A stretch of DNA of 64,000 nucleotides from Pisaster brevispinus (Eukaryota; Echinodermata; Asteroidea; Forcipulatida; Asteriidae): assembly GCA_023634235.1 (NCBI GenBank), contig JAMKCF010000069.1:410667-474666 (forward strand), written 5' to 3'. A program made the translations under genes and the position numbers. The notes beneath the pieces are model-generated. The model was not told the DNA's origin. It saw only the letters and a list, made by a program, of their open reading frames with translations, and ran no database searches. This document shows, piece after piece, positions 12,831-25,070 of this stretch; position 1 is the first letter of the stretch, and each line of letters opens with the position of its first letter.

Positions 12831-13144
12831 TTGACGGTGCAGCGTTCTAGACTAGACTTCCCTGAAGACCTTTTCTGTGTGGGGACATGGCCAAATCCCA
12901 AAACCTGGGCAATTAGGAGCTTTCTAGCAAAAAGTGACGCCATCTTTGTTGCCCCAAAAACCTCAATAATTCATGGAATAAAATGGTTGCGGCCTTCAAG
13001 TTCGAACCAGCACCGTCGGGGGAGTCGTCCGCAAAAAGTGATCGCCGAAAATCGCCATGTTACCGGGGGTCGAACTTTGGGAATATTTGACAGGTAGTAC
13101 CCTGTCGCCATTTTGATTTTTGGGGTCGAAAACAAAAGTGCGAT
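12831..13144 (+). repeat. Domain 1-type monomer embedded in domain 2
   Basis: This copy has CTAGCAAAAAGTG, GCCCCAAAAACC, AAGTTCGAACC and GAGTCGTCCGCAAAAAG, all features of HOR monomer 3 (for example at 10948), but ends in the domain 2 GATTTTTGG. It differs from the monomer at 10948 mainly by TCGAACTTTGGG. The neighbours on both sides are domain 2 type. It is either a relic of mixed ancestry or a conversion tract. Confidence 0.75.
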
Positions 13145-15656
13145 TTGACGGTGCAGCGTTCTAGACTAGACTTCCCTGAAGACCTTTTCTGTGTGGGGAC
13201 ATGGCCAAATCCCAAAACCTGGGCAATTAGGAGCTTTCTACCAAAAAGTGACGCCATCTTTGTTGCCCAAAAAACCTCAATAATTCATGGAATAAAATGG
13301 TTGCGGCCTTCAAATTCCAACCAGCACCGTCGGGGGAGGTGTCCGCGAAAAGTGATCGCCGAAAATCGCCATGTTACCGGGGGTCGAATTTTGGGAATAT
13401 TTGACAGGTAGTACCCTGTCGCCATTTTGATTTTTGGGGTCGAAAACAAAAGTGCGATTTGACGGTGCAGCGTTCTAGACTAGACTTCCCTGAAGACCTT
13501 TTCTGTGTGGGGACATGGCCAAATCCCAAAACCTGGGCAATTAGGAGCTTTCTACCAAAATGTGACGCCATCTTTGTTGCCCAAAAAACCTCAATAATTC
13601 ATGGAATAAAATGGTTGCGGCCTTCAAATTCCAACCAGCACCGTCGGGGGAGGTGTCCACGAAAAGTGATCGCCGAAAATCGCCATGTTACCGGGGGTCG
13701 AATTTTGGGAATATTTGACAGGTAGTACCCTGTCGCCATTTTGATTTTTGGGGTCGAAAACAAAAGTGCGATTTGACGGTGCAGCGTTCTAGACTAGACT
13801 TCCCTGAAGACCTTTTCTGTGTGGGGACATGGCCAAATCCCAAAACCTGGGCAATTAGGAGCTTTCTACCAAAATGTGACGCCATCTTTGTTGCCCCAAA
13901 AACCTCAATAATTCATGGAATAAAATGGTTGCGGCCTTCAAGTTCGAACCAGCACCGTCGGGGGAGTCGTCCGCAAAAAGTGATCGCCGAAAATCGCCAT
14001 GTTACCGGGGGTCGAACTTTGGGAATATTTGACAGGTAGTACCCTGTCGCCATTTTGATTTTTGGGGTCGAAAACAAAAGTGCGATTTGACGGTGCAGCG
14101 TTCTAGACTAGACTTCCCTGAAGACCTTTTCTGTGTGGGGACATGGCCAAATCCCAAAACCTGGGCAATTAGGAGCTTTCTACCAAAATGTGACGCCATC
14201 TTTGTTGCCCAAAAAACCTCAATAATTCATGGAATAAAATGGTTGCGGCCTTCAAATTCCAACCAGCACCGTCGGGGGAGGTGTCCGCGAAAAGTGATCG
14301 CCGAAAATCGCCATGTTACCGGGGGTCGAATTTTGGGAATATTTGACACGTAGTACCCTGTCGCCATTTTGATTTTTGGGGTCGAAAACAAAAGTGCGAT
14401 TTGACGGTGCAGCGTTCTAGACTAGACTTCCCTGAAGACCTTTTCTGTGTGGGGACATGGCCAAATCCCAAAACCTGGGCAATTAGGAGCTTTCTACCAA
14501 AAAGTGACGCCATCTTTGTTGCCCCAAAAACCTCAATAATTCATGGAATAAAATGGTTGCGGCCTTCAAATTCCAACCAGCACCGTCGGGGGAGGTGTCC
14601 ACGAAAAGTGATCGCCGAAAATCGCCATGTTACCGGGGGTCGAATTTTGGGAATATTTGACAGGTAGTACCCTGTCGCCATTTTGATTTTTGGGGTCGAA
14701 AACAAAAGTGCGATTTGACGGTGCAGCGTTCTAGACTAGACTTCCCTGAAGACCTTTTCTGTGTGGGGACATGGCCAAATCCCAAAACCTGGGCAATTAG
14801 GAGCTTTCTACCAAAAAGTGACGCCATCTTTGTTGCCCAAAAAACCTCAATAATTCATGGAATAAAATGGTTGCGGCCTTCAAATTCCAACCAGCACCGT
14901 CGGGGGAGGTGTCCGCGAAAAGTGATCGCCGAAAATCGCCATGTTACCGGGGGTCGAATTTTGGGAATATTTGACAGGTAGTACCCTGTCGCCATTTTGA
15001 TTTTTGGGGTCGAAAACAAAAGTGCGATTTGACGGTGCAGCGTTCTAGACTAGACTTCCCTGAAGACCTTTTCTGTGTGGGGACATGGCCAAATCCCAAA
15101 ACCTGGGCAATTAGGAGCTTTCTACCAAAATGTGACGCCATCTTTGTTGCCCAAAAAACCTCAATAATTCATGGAATAAAATGGTTGCGGCCTTCAAATT
15201 CCAACCAGCACCGTCGGGGGAGGTGTCCGCGAAAAGTGATCGCCGAAAATCGCCATGTTACCGGGGGTCGAATTTTGGGAATATTTGACACGTAGTACCC
15301 TGTCGCCATTTTGATTTTTGGGGTCGAAAACAAAAGTGCGATTTGACGGTGCAGCGTTCTAGACTAGACTTCCCTGAAGACCTTTTCTGTGTGGGGACAT
15401 GGCCAAATCCCAAAACCTGGGCAATTAGGAGCTTTCTACCAAAAAGTGACGCCATCTTTGTTGCCCAAAAAACCTCAATAATTCATGGAATAAAATGGTT
15501 GCGGCCTTCAAATTCCAACCAGCACCGTCGGGGGAGGTGTCCGCGAAAAGTGATCGCCGAAAATCGCCATGTTACCGGGGGTCGAATTTTGGGAATATTT
15601 GACAGGTAGTACCCTGTCGCCATTTTGATTTTTGGGGTCGAAAACAAAAGTGCGAT
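12831..15656 (+). repeat. 942 bp trimer block, about three mosaic copies
   Basis: Rare variants recur exactly three monomers (942 bp) apart. TCGAACTTTGGG with AAGTTCGAACC and GAGTCGTCC occurs in the monomers at 12831 and 13773. GTGTCCACGAAAAG occurs at 13459 and 14401. CCAAAATGTGACG plus GACACGTAGTACC occurs at 14087 and 15029. The copies are not clean. The monomer at 13773 has a domain 2 left half (CTACCAAAATGTG) and a domain 1-like right half, and 14401 and 14715 lack the ATGTG variant. Duplication followed by conversion between neighbours would give this pattern. Confidence 0.75.
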
Positions 15657-18600
15657 TTGACGGTGCAGCGTTCTAGACTAGACTTCCCTGAAGACCTTTT
15701 CTGTGTGGGGACATGGCCAAATCCCAAGACCTGGGCAATTAGGAGCTTTCTACCAAAAAGTGACGCCATCTTTGTTGTCCAAAAAACCTCAATAATTCAT
15801 GGAATAAAATGGTTGCGGCCTTCAAATTCCAACCAGCACCGTCGGGGGAGGTGTCCGCAAAAAGTGATCGCCGAAAATCGCCATGTTACCGGGGGTCGAA
15901 TTTTGGGAATATTTGACAGGTAGTACCCTGTCGCCATTTTGATTTTTGGGGTCGAAAACAAAAGTGCGATTTGACGGTGCAGCGTTCTAGACTAGACTTC
16001 CCTGAAGACCTTTTCTGTGTGGGGACATGGCCAAATCCCAAAACCTGGGCAATTAGGAGCTTTCTACCAAAAAGTGACGCCATCTTTGTTGCCCAAAAAA
16101 CCTCAATAATTCATGGAATAAAATGGTTGCGGCCTTCAAATTCCAACCAGCACCGTCGGGGGAGGTGTCCGCGAAAAGTGATCGCCGAAAATCGCCATGT
16201 TACCGGGGGTCGAATTTTGGGAATATTTGACAGGTAGTACCCTGTCGCCATTTTGATTTTGGGGTCGAAAACAAAAGTGCGATTTGACGGTGCAGCGTTC
16301 TAGACTAGACTTCCCTGAAAACCTTTTCTGTGTGGGGACATGGCCAAATCCCAAAACCTGGGCAATTAGGAGCTTTCTACCAAAAAGTGACGCCATCTTT
16401 GTTGCCCAAAAAACCTCAATAATTCATGGAATAAAATGGTTGCGGCCTTCAAATTCCAACCAGCACCGTCGGGGGAGGTGTCCGCGAAAAGTGATCGCCG
16501 AAAATCGCCATGTTACCGGGGGTCGAATTTTGGGAATATTTGACAGGTAGTACCCTGTCGCCATTTTGATTTTTGGGGTCGAAAACAAAAGTGCGATTTG
16601 ACGGTGCAGCGTTCTAGACTAGACTTCCCTGAAGACCTTTTCTGTGTGGGGACATGGCCAAATCCTAAAACCTGGGCAATTAGGAGCTTTCTACCAAAAA
16701 GTGACGCCATCTTTGTTGCCCAAAAAACCTCAATAATTCATGGAATAAAATGGTTGCGGCCTTCAAATTCCAACCAGCACCGTCGGGGGAGGTGTCCGCG
16801 AAAAGTGATCGCCGAAAATCGCCATGTTACCGGGGGTCGAATTTTGGGAATATTTGACAGGTAGTACCCTGTCGCTATTTTGATTTTTGGGGTCGAAAAC
16901 AAAAGTGCGATTTGACGGTGCAGCGTTCTAGACTAGACTTCCCTGAAGACCTTTTCTGTGTGGGGACATGGCCAAATCCCAAAACCTGGGCAATTAGGAG
17001 CTTTCTACCAAAAAGTGACGCCATCTTTGTTGCCCAAAAAACCTCAATAATTCATGGAATAAAATGGTTGCGGCCTTCAAATTCCAACCAGCACCGTCGG
17101 GGGTGGTGTCCGCGAAAAGTGATCGCCGAAAATCGCCATGTTACCGGGGGTCGAATTTGGGGAATATTTGACAGGTAGTACCCTGTCGCCATTTTGATTT
17201 TTGGGGTCGAAAACAAAAGTGCGATTTGACGGTGCAGCGTTCTAGACTAGACTTCCCTGAAGACCTTTTCTGTGTGGGGACATGGCCAAATCCCAAAACC
17301 TGGGCAATTAGGAGCTTTCTACCAAAAAGCGACGCCATCTTTGTTGCCCCAAAAACCTCAATAATTCATGGAATAAAATGGTTGCGGCCTTCAAATTCCA
17401 AACAGCACCGTCGGGGGAGGTGTCCGCGAAAAGTGATCGCCGAAAATCCCCATGTTATCGGGGGTCGAATTTTGGGAATATTTGACAGGTAGTACCCTGT
17501 CGCCATTTTGATTTTTGGGGTCGAAAACAAAAGTGCGATTTGACGGTGCAGCGTTCTAGACTAGACTTCCCTGAAGACCTTTTCTGTGTGGGGACATGGC
17601 CAAATCCCAAAACCTGGGCAATTAGGAGCTTTCTACCAAAAAGTGACGCCATCTTTGTTGCCCAAAAAACCTCAATAATTCATGGAATAAAATGGTTGCG
17701 GCCTTCAAATTCCAACCAGCACCGTCGGGGGAGGTGTCCGCGAAAAGTGATCGCCGAAAATCGCCATGTTACCGGGGGTCGAATTTTGGGAATATTTGAC
17801 AGGTAGTACCCTGTCGCCATTTTGATTTTTGGGGTCGAAAACAAAAGTGCGATTTGACGGTGCAGCGTTCTAGACTAGACTTCCCTGAAGACCTTTTCTG
17901 TGTGGGGACATGGCCAAATCCCAAAACCTGGGCAATTAGGAGCTTTCTACCAAAAAGTGACGCCATCTTTGTTGCCCAAAAAACCTCAATAATTCATGGA
18001 ATAAAATGGTTGCGGCCTTCAAATTCCAACCAAAACATTCGGGGGAGGTGTCCGCGAAAAGTGATCGCCGAAAATCGCCATGTTACCGGGGGTCGAATTT
18101 TGGGAATATTTGACAGGTAGTACCCTGTCGCCATTTTGATTTTTGGGGTCGAAAACAAAAGTGCGATTTGACGGTGCAGCGTTCTAGACTAGACTTCCCT
18201 GAAGACCTTTTCTGTGTGGGGACATGGCCAAATCCCAAAACCTGGGCAATTAGGAGCTTTCTAGCAAAAAGTGACGCCATCTTTGTTGCCCAAAAAACCT
18301 CAATAATTCATGGAATATAATGGTTGCGGCCTTCAAATTCCAACCAGCACCGTCGGGGGAGGTGTCCGCGAAAAGTGATCGCCGAAAATCGCCATGTTAC
18401 CGGGGGTCGAATTTTGGGAATATTTGACAGGTAGTACCCTGTCGCCATTTTGATTTTTGGGGTCGAAAACAAAAGTGCGATTTGACGGTGCAGCGTTCTA
18501 GACTAGACTTCCCTGAAGACCTTTTCTGTGTGGGGACATGGCCAAATCCCAAAACCTGGGCAATTAGGAGCTTTCTACCAAAAAGTGACGCCATCTTTGT

Positions 18601-20366
18601 TGCCCAAAAAACCTCAATAATTCATGGAATAAAATGGTTGCGGCCTTCAAATTCCAACCAGCACCGTCGGGGGAGGTGTCCGCGAAAAGTGATCGCCGGA
18701 AATCGCCATGTTACCGGGGGTCGAATTTTGGGAATATTTGACAGGTAGTACCCTGTCGCCATTTTGATTTTTGGGGTCGAAAACAAAAGTGCGATTTGAC
18801 GGTGCAGCGTTCTAGACTAGACTTCCCTGAAGACCTTTTCTGTGTGGGGACATGGCCAAATCCCAAAACCTGGGCAATTAGGAGCTTTCTACCAAAAAGT
18901 GACGCCATCTTTGTTGCCCAAAAAACCTCAATAATTCATGGAATAAAATGGTTGCGGCCTTCAAATTCCAACCAGCACCGTCGGGGGAGGTGTCCGCGAA
19001 AAGTGATCGCCGAAAATCGCCATGTTACCGGGGGTCGAATTTTGGGAATATTTGACAGGTAGTACCCTGTCGCCATTTTGATTTTTGGGGTCGAAAACAA
19101 AAGTGCGATTTGACGGTGCAGCGTTCTAGACTAGACTTCCCTGAAGACCTTTTCTGTGTGGAGACATGGCCAAATCCCAAAACCTGGGCAATTAGGAGCT
19201 TTCTACCAAAAAGTGACGCCATCTTTGTTGCCCAAAAAACGTCAATAATTCATGGAATAAAATGGTTGCGGCCTTCAAATTCCAACCAGCACCGTCGGGG
19301 GAGGTGTCTGCGAAAAGTGATCGCCGAAAATCGCCATGTTACCGGGGGTCGAATTTTGGGAATATTTGACAGGTAGTACCCTGTCGCTATTTTGATTTTT
19401 GGGGTCGAAAACAAAAGTGCGATTTGACGGTGCAGCGTTCTAGACTAGACTTCCCTGAAGACCTTTTCTGTGTGGGGACATGGCCAAATCCCAAAACCTG
19501 GGCAATTAGGAGCTTTCTACCAAAAAGTGACGCCATCTTTGTTGCCCAAAAAACCTCAATAATTCATGGAATAAAATGGTTGCGGCCTTCAAATTCCAAC
19601 CAGCACCGTCGGGGGAGGTGTCCGCGAAAAGTGATCGCCGAAAATCGCCATGTTACCGGGGGTCGAATTTTGGGAATATTTGACAGGTAGTACCCTGTCG
19701 CCATTTTGATTTTTGGGGTCGAAAACAAAAGTGCGATTTGACGGTGCAGCGTTCTAGACTAGACTTCCCAAAAGACCTTTTCTGTGTGGGGACATGGCCA
19801 AATCCCAAAACCTGGGCAATTAGGAGCTTTCTACCAAAAAGTGACGCCATCTTTGTTGCCCAAAAAACCTCAATAATTCATGGAATAAAATGGTTGCGGC
19901 CTTCAAATTCCAACCAGCACCGTCGGGGGAGGTGTCCGCGAAAAGTGATCGCCGAAAATCGCCATGTTACCGGGGGTCGAATTTTGGGAATATTTGACAG
20001 GTAGTACCCTGTCGCCATTTTGATTTTTGGGGTCGAAAACAAAAATGCGATTTGACGGTGCAGCGTTCTAGACTAATCTTCCCTGAAGACCTTTTCTGTG
20101 TGGGGACATGGCCAAATCCCAAAACCTGGGCAATTAGGAGCTTTCTACCAAAAAGTGACGCCATCTTTGTTGCCCAAAAAAACCTCAATAATTCATGGAA
20201 TAAAATGGTTGCGGCCTTCAAATTCCAACCAGCACCGTCGGGGGAGGTGTCCGCGAAAAGTGATTGCCGAAAATCGCCATGTTACCGGGGGTCGAATTTT
20301 GGGAATATTTGACAGTTAGTACCCTGTCGCCATTTTGATTTTTGGGGTCGAAAACAAAAGTGCGAT

Positions 20367-20671
20367 TTGACGGTGCAGCGTTCTAGACTAGACTTCCCTG
20401 GAGACCTTTTCTGTGTGGGGACATGGCCAAATCCCAAAACCTGGGCAATTAGGAGCTTTCTACCAAAAAGTGACGCCATCTTTGTTGCCCAAAAAACCTC
20501 AATAATTCATGGAATAAAATGGTTGCGGCCTTCAAATTCCAACCAGCACCGTCGGGGGAGGTGTCCGCGAAAAGTGATCGCCGAAAATCGCCATGTTACC
20601 GGGGGTCGAATTTTGGGAATATTTGACATTGTCGCCATTTTGATTTTTGGGGTCGAAAACAAAAGTGCGAT
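20367..20671 (+). repeat. 305 bp monomer with a 9 bp deletion at the dyad
   Basis: Near 20625 the usual GACAGGTAGTACCCTGTCGCC reads GACATTGTCGCC, which shortens the monomer by 9 bp and removes one arm and the loop of the conserved inverted repeat. The monomer otherwise matches domain 2 apart from CCTGGAGACC near 20397. The flanking monomers at 20052 and 20672 are both 315 bp and carry an extra A in the CCCAAAAAAACC tract. Confidence 0.85.
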
Positions 20672-21558
20672 TTGACGGTGCAGCGTTCTAGACTAGACTT
20701 CCCTGAAGACCTTTTCTGTGTGGGGACGTGGCCAAATCCCAAAATCTGGGCAATTAGGAGCTTTCTACCAAAAAGTGACGCCATCTTTGTTGCCCAAAAA
20801 AACCTCAATAATTCATGGAATAAAATGGTTGCGGCCTTCAAATTCCAACCAGCACCGTCGGGGGAGGTGTCCGCGAAAAGTGATCGCCGAAAATCGCCAT
20901 GTTACCGGGGGTCGAATTTTGGGAATATTTGACAGGTAGTACCCTGTCGCCATTTTGATTTTTGGGGTCGAAAACAAAAGTGCGATTTGACGGTGCAGCT
21001 TTCTAGACTAGACTTCCCTGAAGACCTTTTCTGTGTGGGGACATGGCCAAATCCCAAAACCTGGGCAATTAGGAGCTTTCCAGCAAAAAGTGACGCCATC
21101 TTTGTTGCCCAAAAAACCTCAATAATTCATGGAATAAAATGGTTGCGGCCTTCAAATTCCAACCAGCACCGTCGGGGGAGGTGTCCGCGAAAAGTGATCG
21201 CCGAAAATCGCCATGTTACCGGGGGTCGAATTTTGGGAATATTTGACAGGTAGTACCCTGTCGCCATTTTGATTTTTGGGGTCGAAAACAAAAGTGCGAT
21301 TTGACGGTGCAGCGTTCTAGACTAGACTTCCCTGAAGACCTTTTCTGTGTGGGGACATGGCCAAATCCCAAAACCTGGGCAATTAGGAGCTTTCTACCAA
21401 AAAGTGACGCCATCTTTGTTGCCCAAAAAACCTCAATAATTCATGGAATAAAATGGTTGCGGCCTTCAAATTCCAACCAGCACCGTCGGGGGAGGTGTCC
21501 GCGAAAAGTGATCGCCGAAAATCGCCATGTTACCGGGGGTCGAATTTTGGGAATATTT

Positions 21559-21576
21559 GACAGGTAGTACCCTGTC
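21559..21576. other. Conserved 18 bp dyad (representative copy; one in nearly every monomer)
   Basis: GACAGGTAGTACCCTGTC has 6 bp arms, GACAGG and CCTGTC, around a TAGTAC loop, at monomer positions 259-276. The first copy in the window is at 225-242. It is kept in almost all of about 204 monomers across the three domains. Exceptions are the arm variants GACACGTAG (for example 12154, 14345 and 22501), TAGTATCC (for example 3060 and 7137) and GACAGTTAG (20312), and the small deletions near 20625, 33021, 34268 and 35515. It could form a short hairpin or be a protein-binding dyad. No function is shown. Confidence 0.7.
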
Positions 21577-21614
21577 GCCATTTTGATTTTTGGGGTCGAA
21601 AACAAAAGTGCGAT

Positions 21615-23499
21615 TTGACGGTGCAGCGTTCTAGACTAGACTTCCCTGAAGACCTTTTCTGTGTGGGGACATGGCCAAATCCCAAAACCTGGGCAATTAG
21701 GAGCTTTCTACCAAAAAGTGAAGCCATCTTTGTTGCCCAAAAAACCTCAATAATTCATGGAATAAAATGGTTGCGGCCTTCAAATTCCAACCAGCACCGT
21801 CGGGGGAGGTGTCCGCGAAAAGTGATCGCCGAAAATCGCCATGTTACCGGGGGTCGAATTTTGGGAATATTTGACAGGTAGTACCCTGTCGCCATTTTGA
21901 TTTTTGGGGTCGAAAACAAAAGTGCGATTTGACGGTGCAGCGTTCTACACTAGACTTCCCTGAAGACCTTTTCTGTGTGGGGACATGGCCAAATCCCAAA
22001 ACCTGGGCAATTAGGAGCTTTCTACCAAAAAGTGACGCCATCTTTCTTGCCCAAAAAACCTCAATAATTCATGGAATAAAATGGTTGCGGCCTTCAAATT
22101 CCAACCAGCACCGTCGGGGGAGGTGTCCGCGAAAAGTGATCGCCGAAAATCGCCATGTTACCGGGAGTCGAATTTTGCGAATATTTGACAGGTAGTACCC
22201 TGTCGCCATTTTGATTTTTGGGGTCGAAAACAAAAGTGCGATTTGACGGTGCAGCGTTCTAGACTAGACTTCCCTGAAGACCTTTTCTGTGTGGGGACAT
22301 GGCCAAATCCCAAAACCTGGGCAATTAGGAGCTTTCTACCAAAACGTGACGCCATCTTTGTTGCCCAAAAAACCTCAATAATTCATGGAATAAAATGGTT
22401 GCGGCCTTCAAATTCCAACCAGCACCGTCGGGGGAGGTGTCCGCGAAAAGTGATCGCCGAAAATCGCCATGTTACCGGGGGTCGAATTTTGGGAATATTT
22501 GACACGTAGTACCCTGTCGCCATTTTGATTTTTGGGGTCGAAAACAAAAGTGCGATTTGACGGTGCAGCGTTCTAGACTAGACTTCCCTGAAGACCTTTT
22601 CTGTGTGGGGACATGGCCAAATCCCAAAACCTGGGCAATTAGGAGCTTTCTACCAAAAAGTGACGCCATCTTTCTTGCCCAAAAAAACTCAATAATTCAT
22701 GGAATAAAATGGTTGCGGCCTTCAAAATACCAACCAGCACCGTCGGGGGAGGTGTCCGCGAAAAGTGATCGCCGAAAATCGCCATGTTACCGGGGGTCGA
22801 ATTTTGGGAATATTTGACAGGTAGTACCCTGTCGCCATTTTGATTTTTGGGGTCGAAAACAAAAGTGCGATTTGACGGTGCAGCGTTCTAGACTAGACTT
22901 CCCTGAAGACCTTTTCTGTGTGGGGACATGGCCAAATCCCAAAACCTGGGCAATTAGGAGCTTTCTACCAAAAAGTGACGCCATCTTTGTTGCCCAAAAA
23001 ACCTCAATAATTCATGGAATAAAATGGTTGCGGCCTTCAAATTCCAACCAGCACCGTCGGGGGAGGTGTCCGCGAAAAGTGATCGCCGAAAATCGCCATG
23101 TTACCGGGGGTCGAATTTTGGGAATATTTGACAGGTAGTACCCTGTCGCCATTTTGATTTTTGGGGTCGAAAACAAAAGTGCGATTTGACGGTGCAGCGT
23201 TCTAGACTAGACTTCCCTGAAGACCTTTTCTGTGTGGGGACATGGCCAAATCCCAAAACCTGGGCAATTAGGAGCTTTCTACCAAAAAGTGACGCCATCT
23301 TTGTTGCCCAAAAAACCTCAATAATTCATGGAATAAAATGATTGCGGCCTTCAAATTCCAACCAGCACCGTCGGGGGAGGTGTCCGCGAAAAGTGATCGC
23401 CGAAAATCGCCATGTTACCGGGGGTCGAATTTTGGGAATATTTGACAGGTAGTACCCTGTCGCCATTTTGATTTTTGGGGTCGAAAACAAAAGTGCGAT
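21615..23499 (+). repeat. 1885 bp hexamer, copy 1
   Basis: The six monomers at 21615, 21929, 22243, 22557, 22872 and 23186 carry markers in this order: GTGAAGCCATC near 21718; CCGGGAGTCGAATTTTGCG near 22163; CCAAAACGTGACG with GACACGTAG; CTTTCTTGCCC with TTCAAAATACCAACC (315 bp); and two plain copies. The same order of markers starts again at 23500, so this is a tandem duplication. The extra base over 6 x 314 comes from the AAAATACC monomer. Confidence 0.85.
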
Positions 23500-25070
23500 T
23501 TGACGGTGCAGCGTTCTAGACTAGACTTCCCTGAAGACCTTTTCTGTGTGGGGACATGGCCAAATCCCAAAACCTGGGCAATTAGGAGCTTTCTACCAAA
23601 AAGTGAAGCCATCTTTGTTGCCCAAAAAACCTCAATAATTCATGGAATAAAATGGTTGCGGCCTTCAAATTCCAACCAGCACCGTCGGGGGAGGTGTCCG
23701 CGAAAAGTGATCGCCGAAAATCGCCATGTTACCGGGGGTCGAATTTTGGGAATATTTGACAGGTAGTACCCTGTCGCCATTTTGATTTTTGGGGTCGAAA
23801 ACAAAAGTGCGATTTGACGGTGCAGCGTTCTAGACTAGACTTCCCTGAAGACCTTTTCTGTGTGGGGACATGGCCAAATCCCAAAACCTGGGCAATTAGG
23901 AGCTTTCTACCAAAAAGTGACGCCATCTTTGTTGCCCAAAAAACCTCAATAATTCATGGAATAAAATGGTTGCGGCCTTCAAATTCCAACCAGCACCGTC
24001 GGGGGAGGTGTCCGCGAAAAGTGATCGCCGAAAATCGCCATGTTACCGGGAGTCGAATTTTGCGAATATTTGACAGGTAGTACCCTGTCGCCATTTTGAT
24101 TTTTGGGGTCGAAAACAAAAGTGCGATTTGACGGTGCAGCGTTCTAGACTAGACTTCCCTGAAGACCTTTTCTGTGTGGGGACATGGCCAAATCCCAAAA
24201 CCTGGGCAATTAGGAGCTTTCTACCAAAACGTGACGCCATCTTTGTTGCCCAAAAAACCTCAATAATTCATGGAATAAAATGGTTGCGGCCTTCAAATTC
24301 CAACCAGCACCGTCGGGGGAGGTGTCCGCGAAAAGTGATCGCCGAAAATCGCCATGTTACCGGGGGTCGAATTTTGGGAATATTTGACACGTAGTACCCT
24401 GTCGCCATTTTGATTTTTGGGGTCGAAAACAAAAGTGCGATTTGACGGTGCAGCGTTCTAGACTAGACTTCCCTGAAGACCTTTTCTGTGTGGGGACATG
24501 GCCAAATCCCAAAACCTGGGCAATTAGGAGCTTTCTACCAAAAAGTGACGCCATCTTTCTTGCCCCAAAAACCTCAATAATTCATGGAATAAAATGGTTG
24601 CGGCCTTCAAATTCCAACCAGCACCGTCGGGGGAGGTGTCCGCGAAAAGTGATCGCCGAAAATCGCCATGTTACCGGGGGTCGAATTTTGGGAATATTTG
24701 ACAGGTAGTACCCTGTCGCCATTATGATTTTTGGGGTCGAAAACAAAAGTGCGATTTGACGGTGCAGCGTTCTAGACTAGACTTCCCTGAAGACCTTTTC
24801 TGTGTGGGGACATGGCCAAATCCCAAAACCTGGGCAATTAGGAGCTTTCTACCAAAAAGTGACGCCATCTTTGTTGCCCACAAAAACTCAATAATTCATG
24901 GAATAAAATGGTTGCGGCCTTCAAAATACCAACCAGCACCGTCGGGGGAGGTGTCCGCGAAAAGTGATCGCCGAAAATCGCCATGTTACCGGGGGTCGAA
25001 TTTTGGGAATATTTGACAGGTAGTACCCTGTCGCCATTTTGATTTTTGGGGTCGAAAACAAAAGTGCGAT
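23500..25070 (+). repeat. 1885 bp hexamer, copy 2, with one monomer split into two
   Basis: Markers GTGAAGCCATC (23500 monomer), GGGAGTCG/TTTTGCG (23814) and CCAAAACGTG/GACACGTAG (24128) repeat those of copy 1 at an offset of 1885 bp. The fourth marker monomer of copy 1 combines CTTTCTTGCCC on the left with AAAATACCAACC on the right. In copy 2 these two markers are on separate consecutive monomers, 24442 (left marker) and 24756 (right marker, with CCCACAAAAACTC). An out-of-register exchange inside the monomer, between the two markers, explains the extra monomer. Confidence 0.82.

Larger units (their letters stand above)
15657..21614 (+). repeat. Homogeneous domain 2 stretch, 19 monomers without clear HOR
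   Basis: Monomers start at 15657, 15971, 16284, 16598, 16912 and so on every 314 bases to 20052, then 20367, 20672, 20987 and 21301. Differences are mostly private single substitutions, such as TTGTTGTCC near 15778, CAACCAAAACATTCGG near 18031, TTCCCAAAAGACC near 19766 and CTAATCTTCC near 20073. I found no variant set repeating at a fixed multiple, so this stretch looks like simple monomeric amplification. Confidence 0.75.

Noticed and set aside
21315..21327. Short direct repeat CTAGACTAGACT as a microsatellite
   Set aside because: It is only two copies of CTAGA in each monomer, with no length variation between monomers. It is part of the satellite unit.
21301..21567. Plus-strand open frame of 88 codons repeated in most monomers
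   Set aside because: It begins with TTG rather than ATG, has no recognisable domain and recurs only because the monomer recurs. It is broken in many monomers by single indels, and in other copies it is extended or shifted.
21559..21576. Dyad as a transcription terminator
   Set aside because: The stem is only 6 bp, has no T run directly after it, and no gene lies upstream. Nothing supports termination.
21530..21727. Minus-strand ATG-started open frame of 65 codons present in most monomers
   Set aside because: Although it starts with ATG and is kept in most copies, the variable sites between domains mostly change the amino acid (Gly/Ala, Leu/Trp, Phe/Val, Lys/Asn/His, Leu/Pro/His), so there is no sign of protein-level constraint. 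I recognise no domain or flanking gene signals. Satellite homogenisation explains its recurrence.
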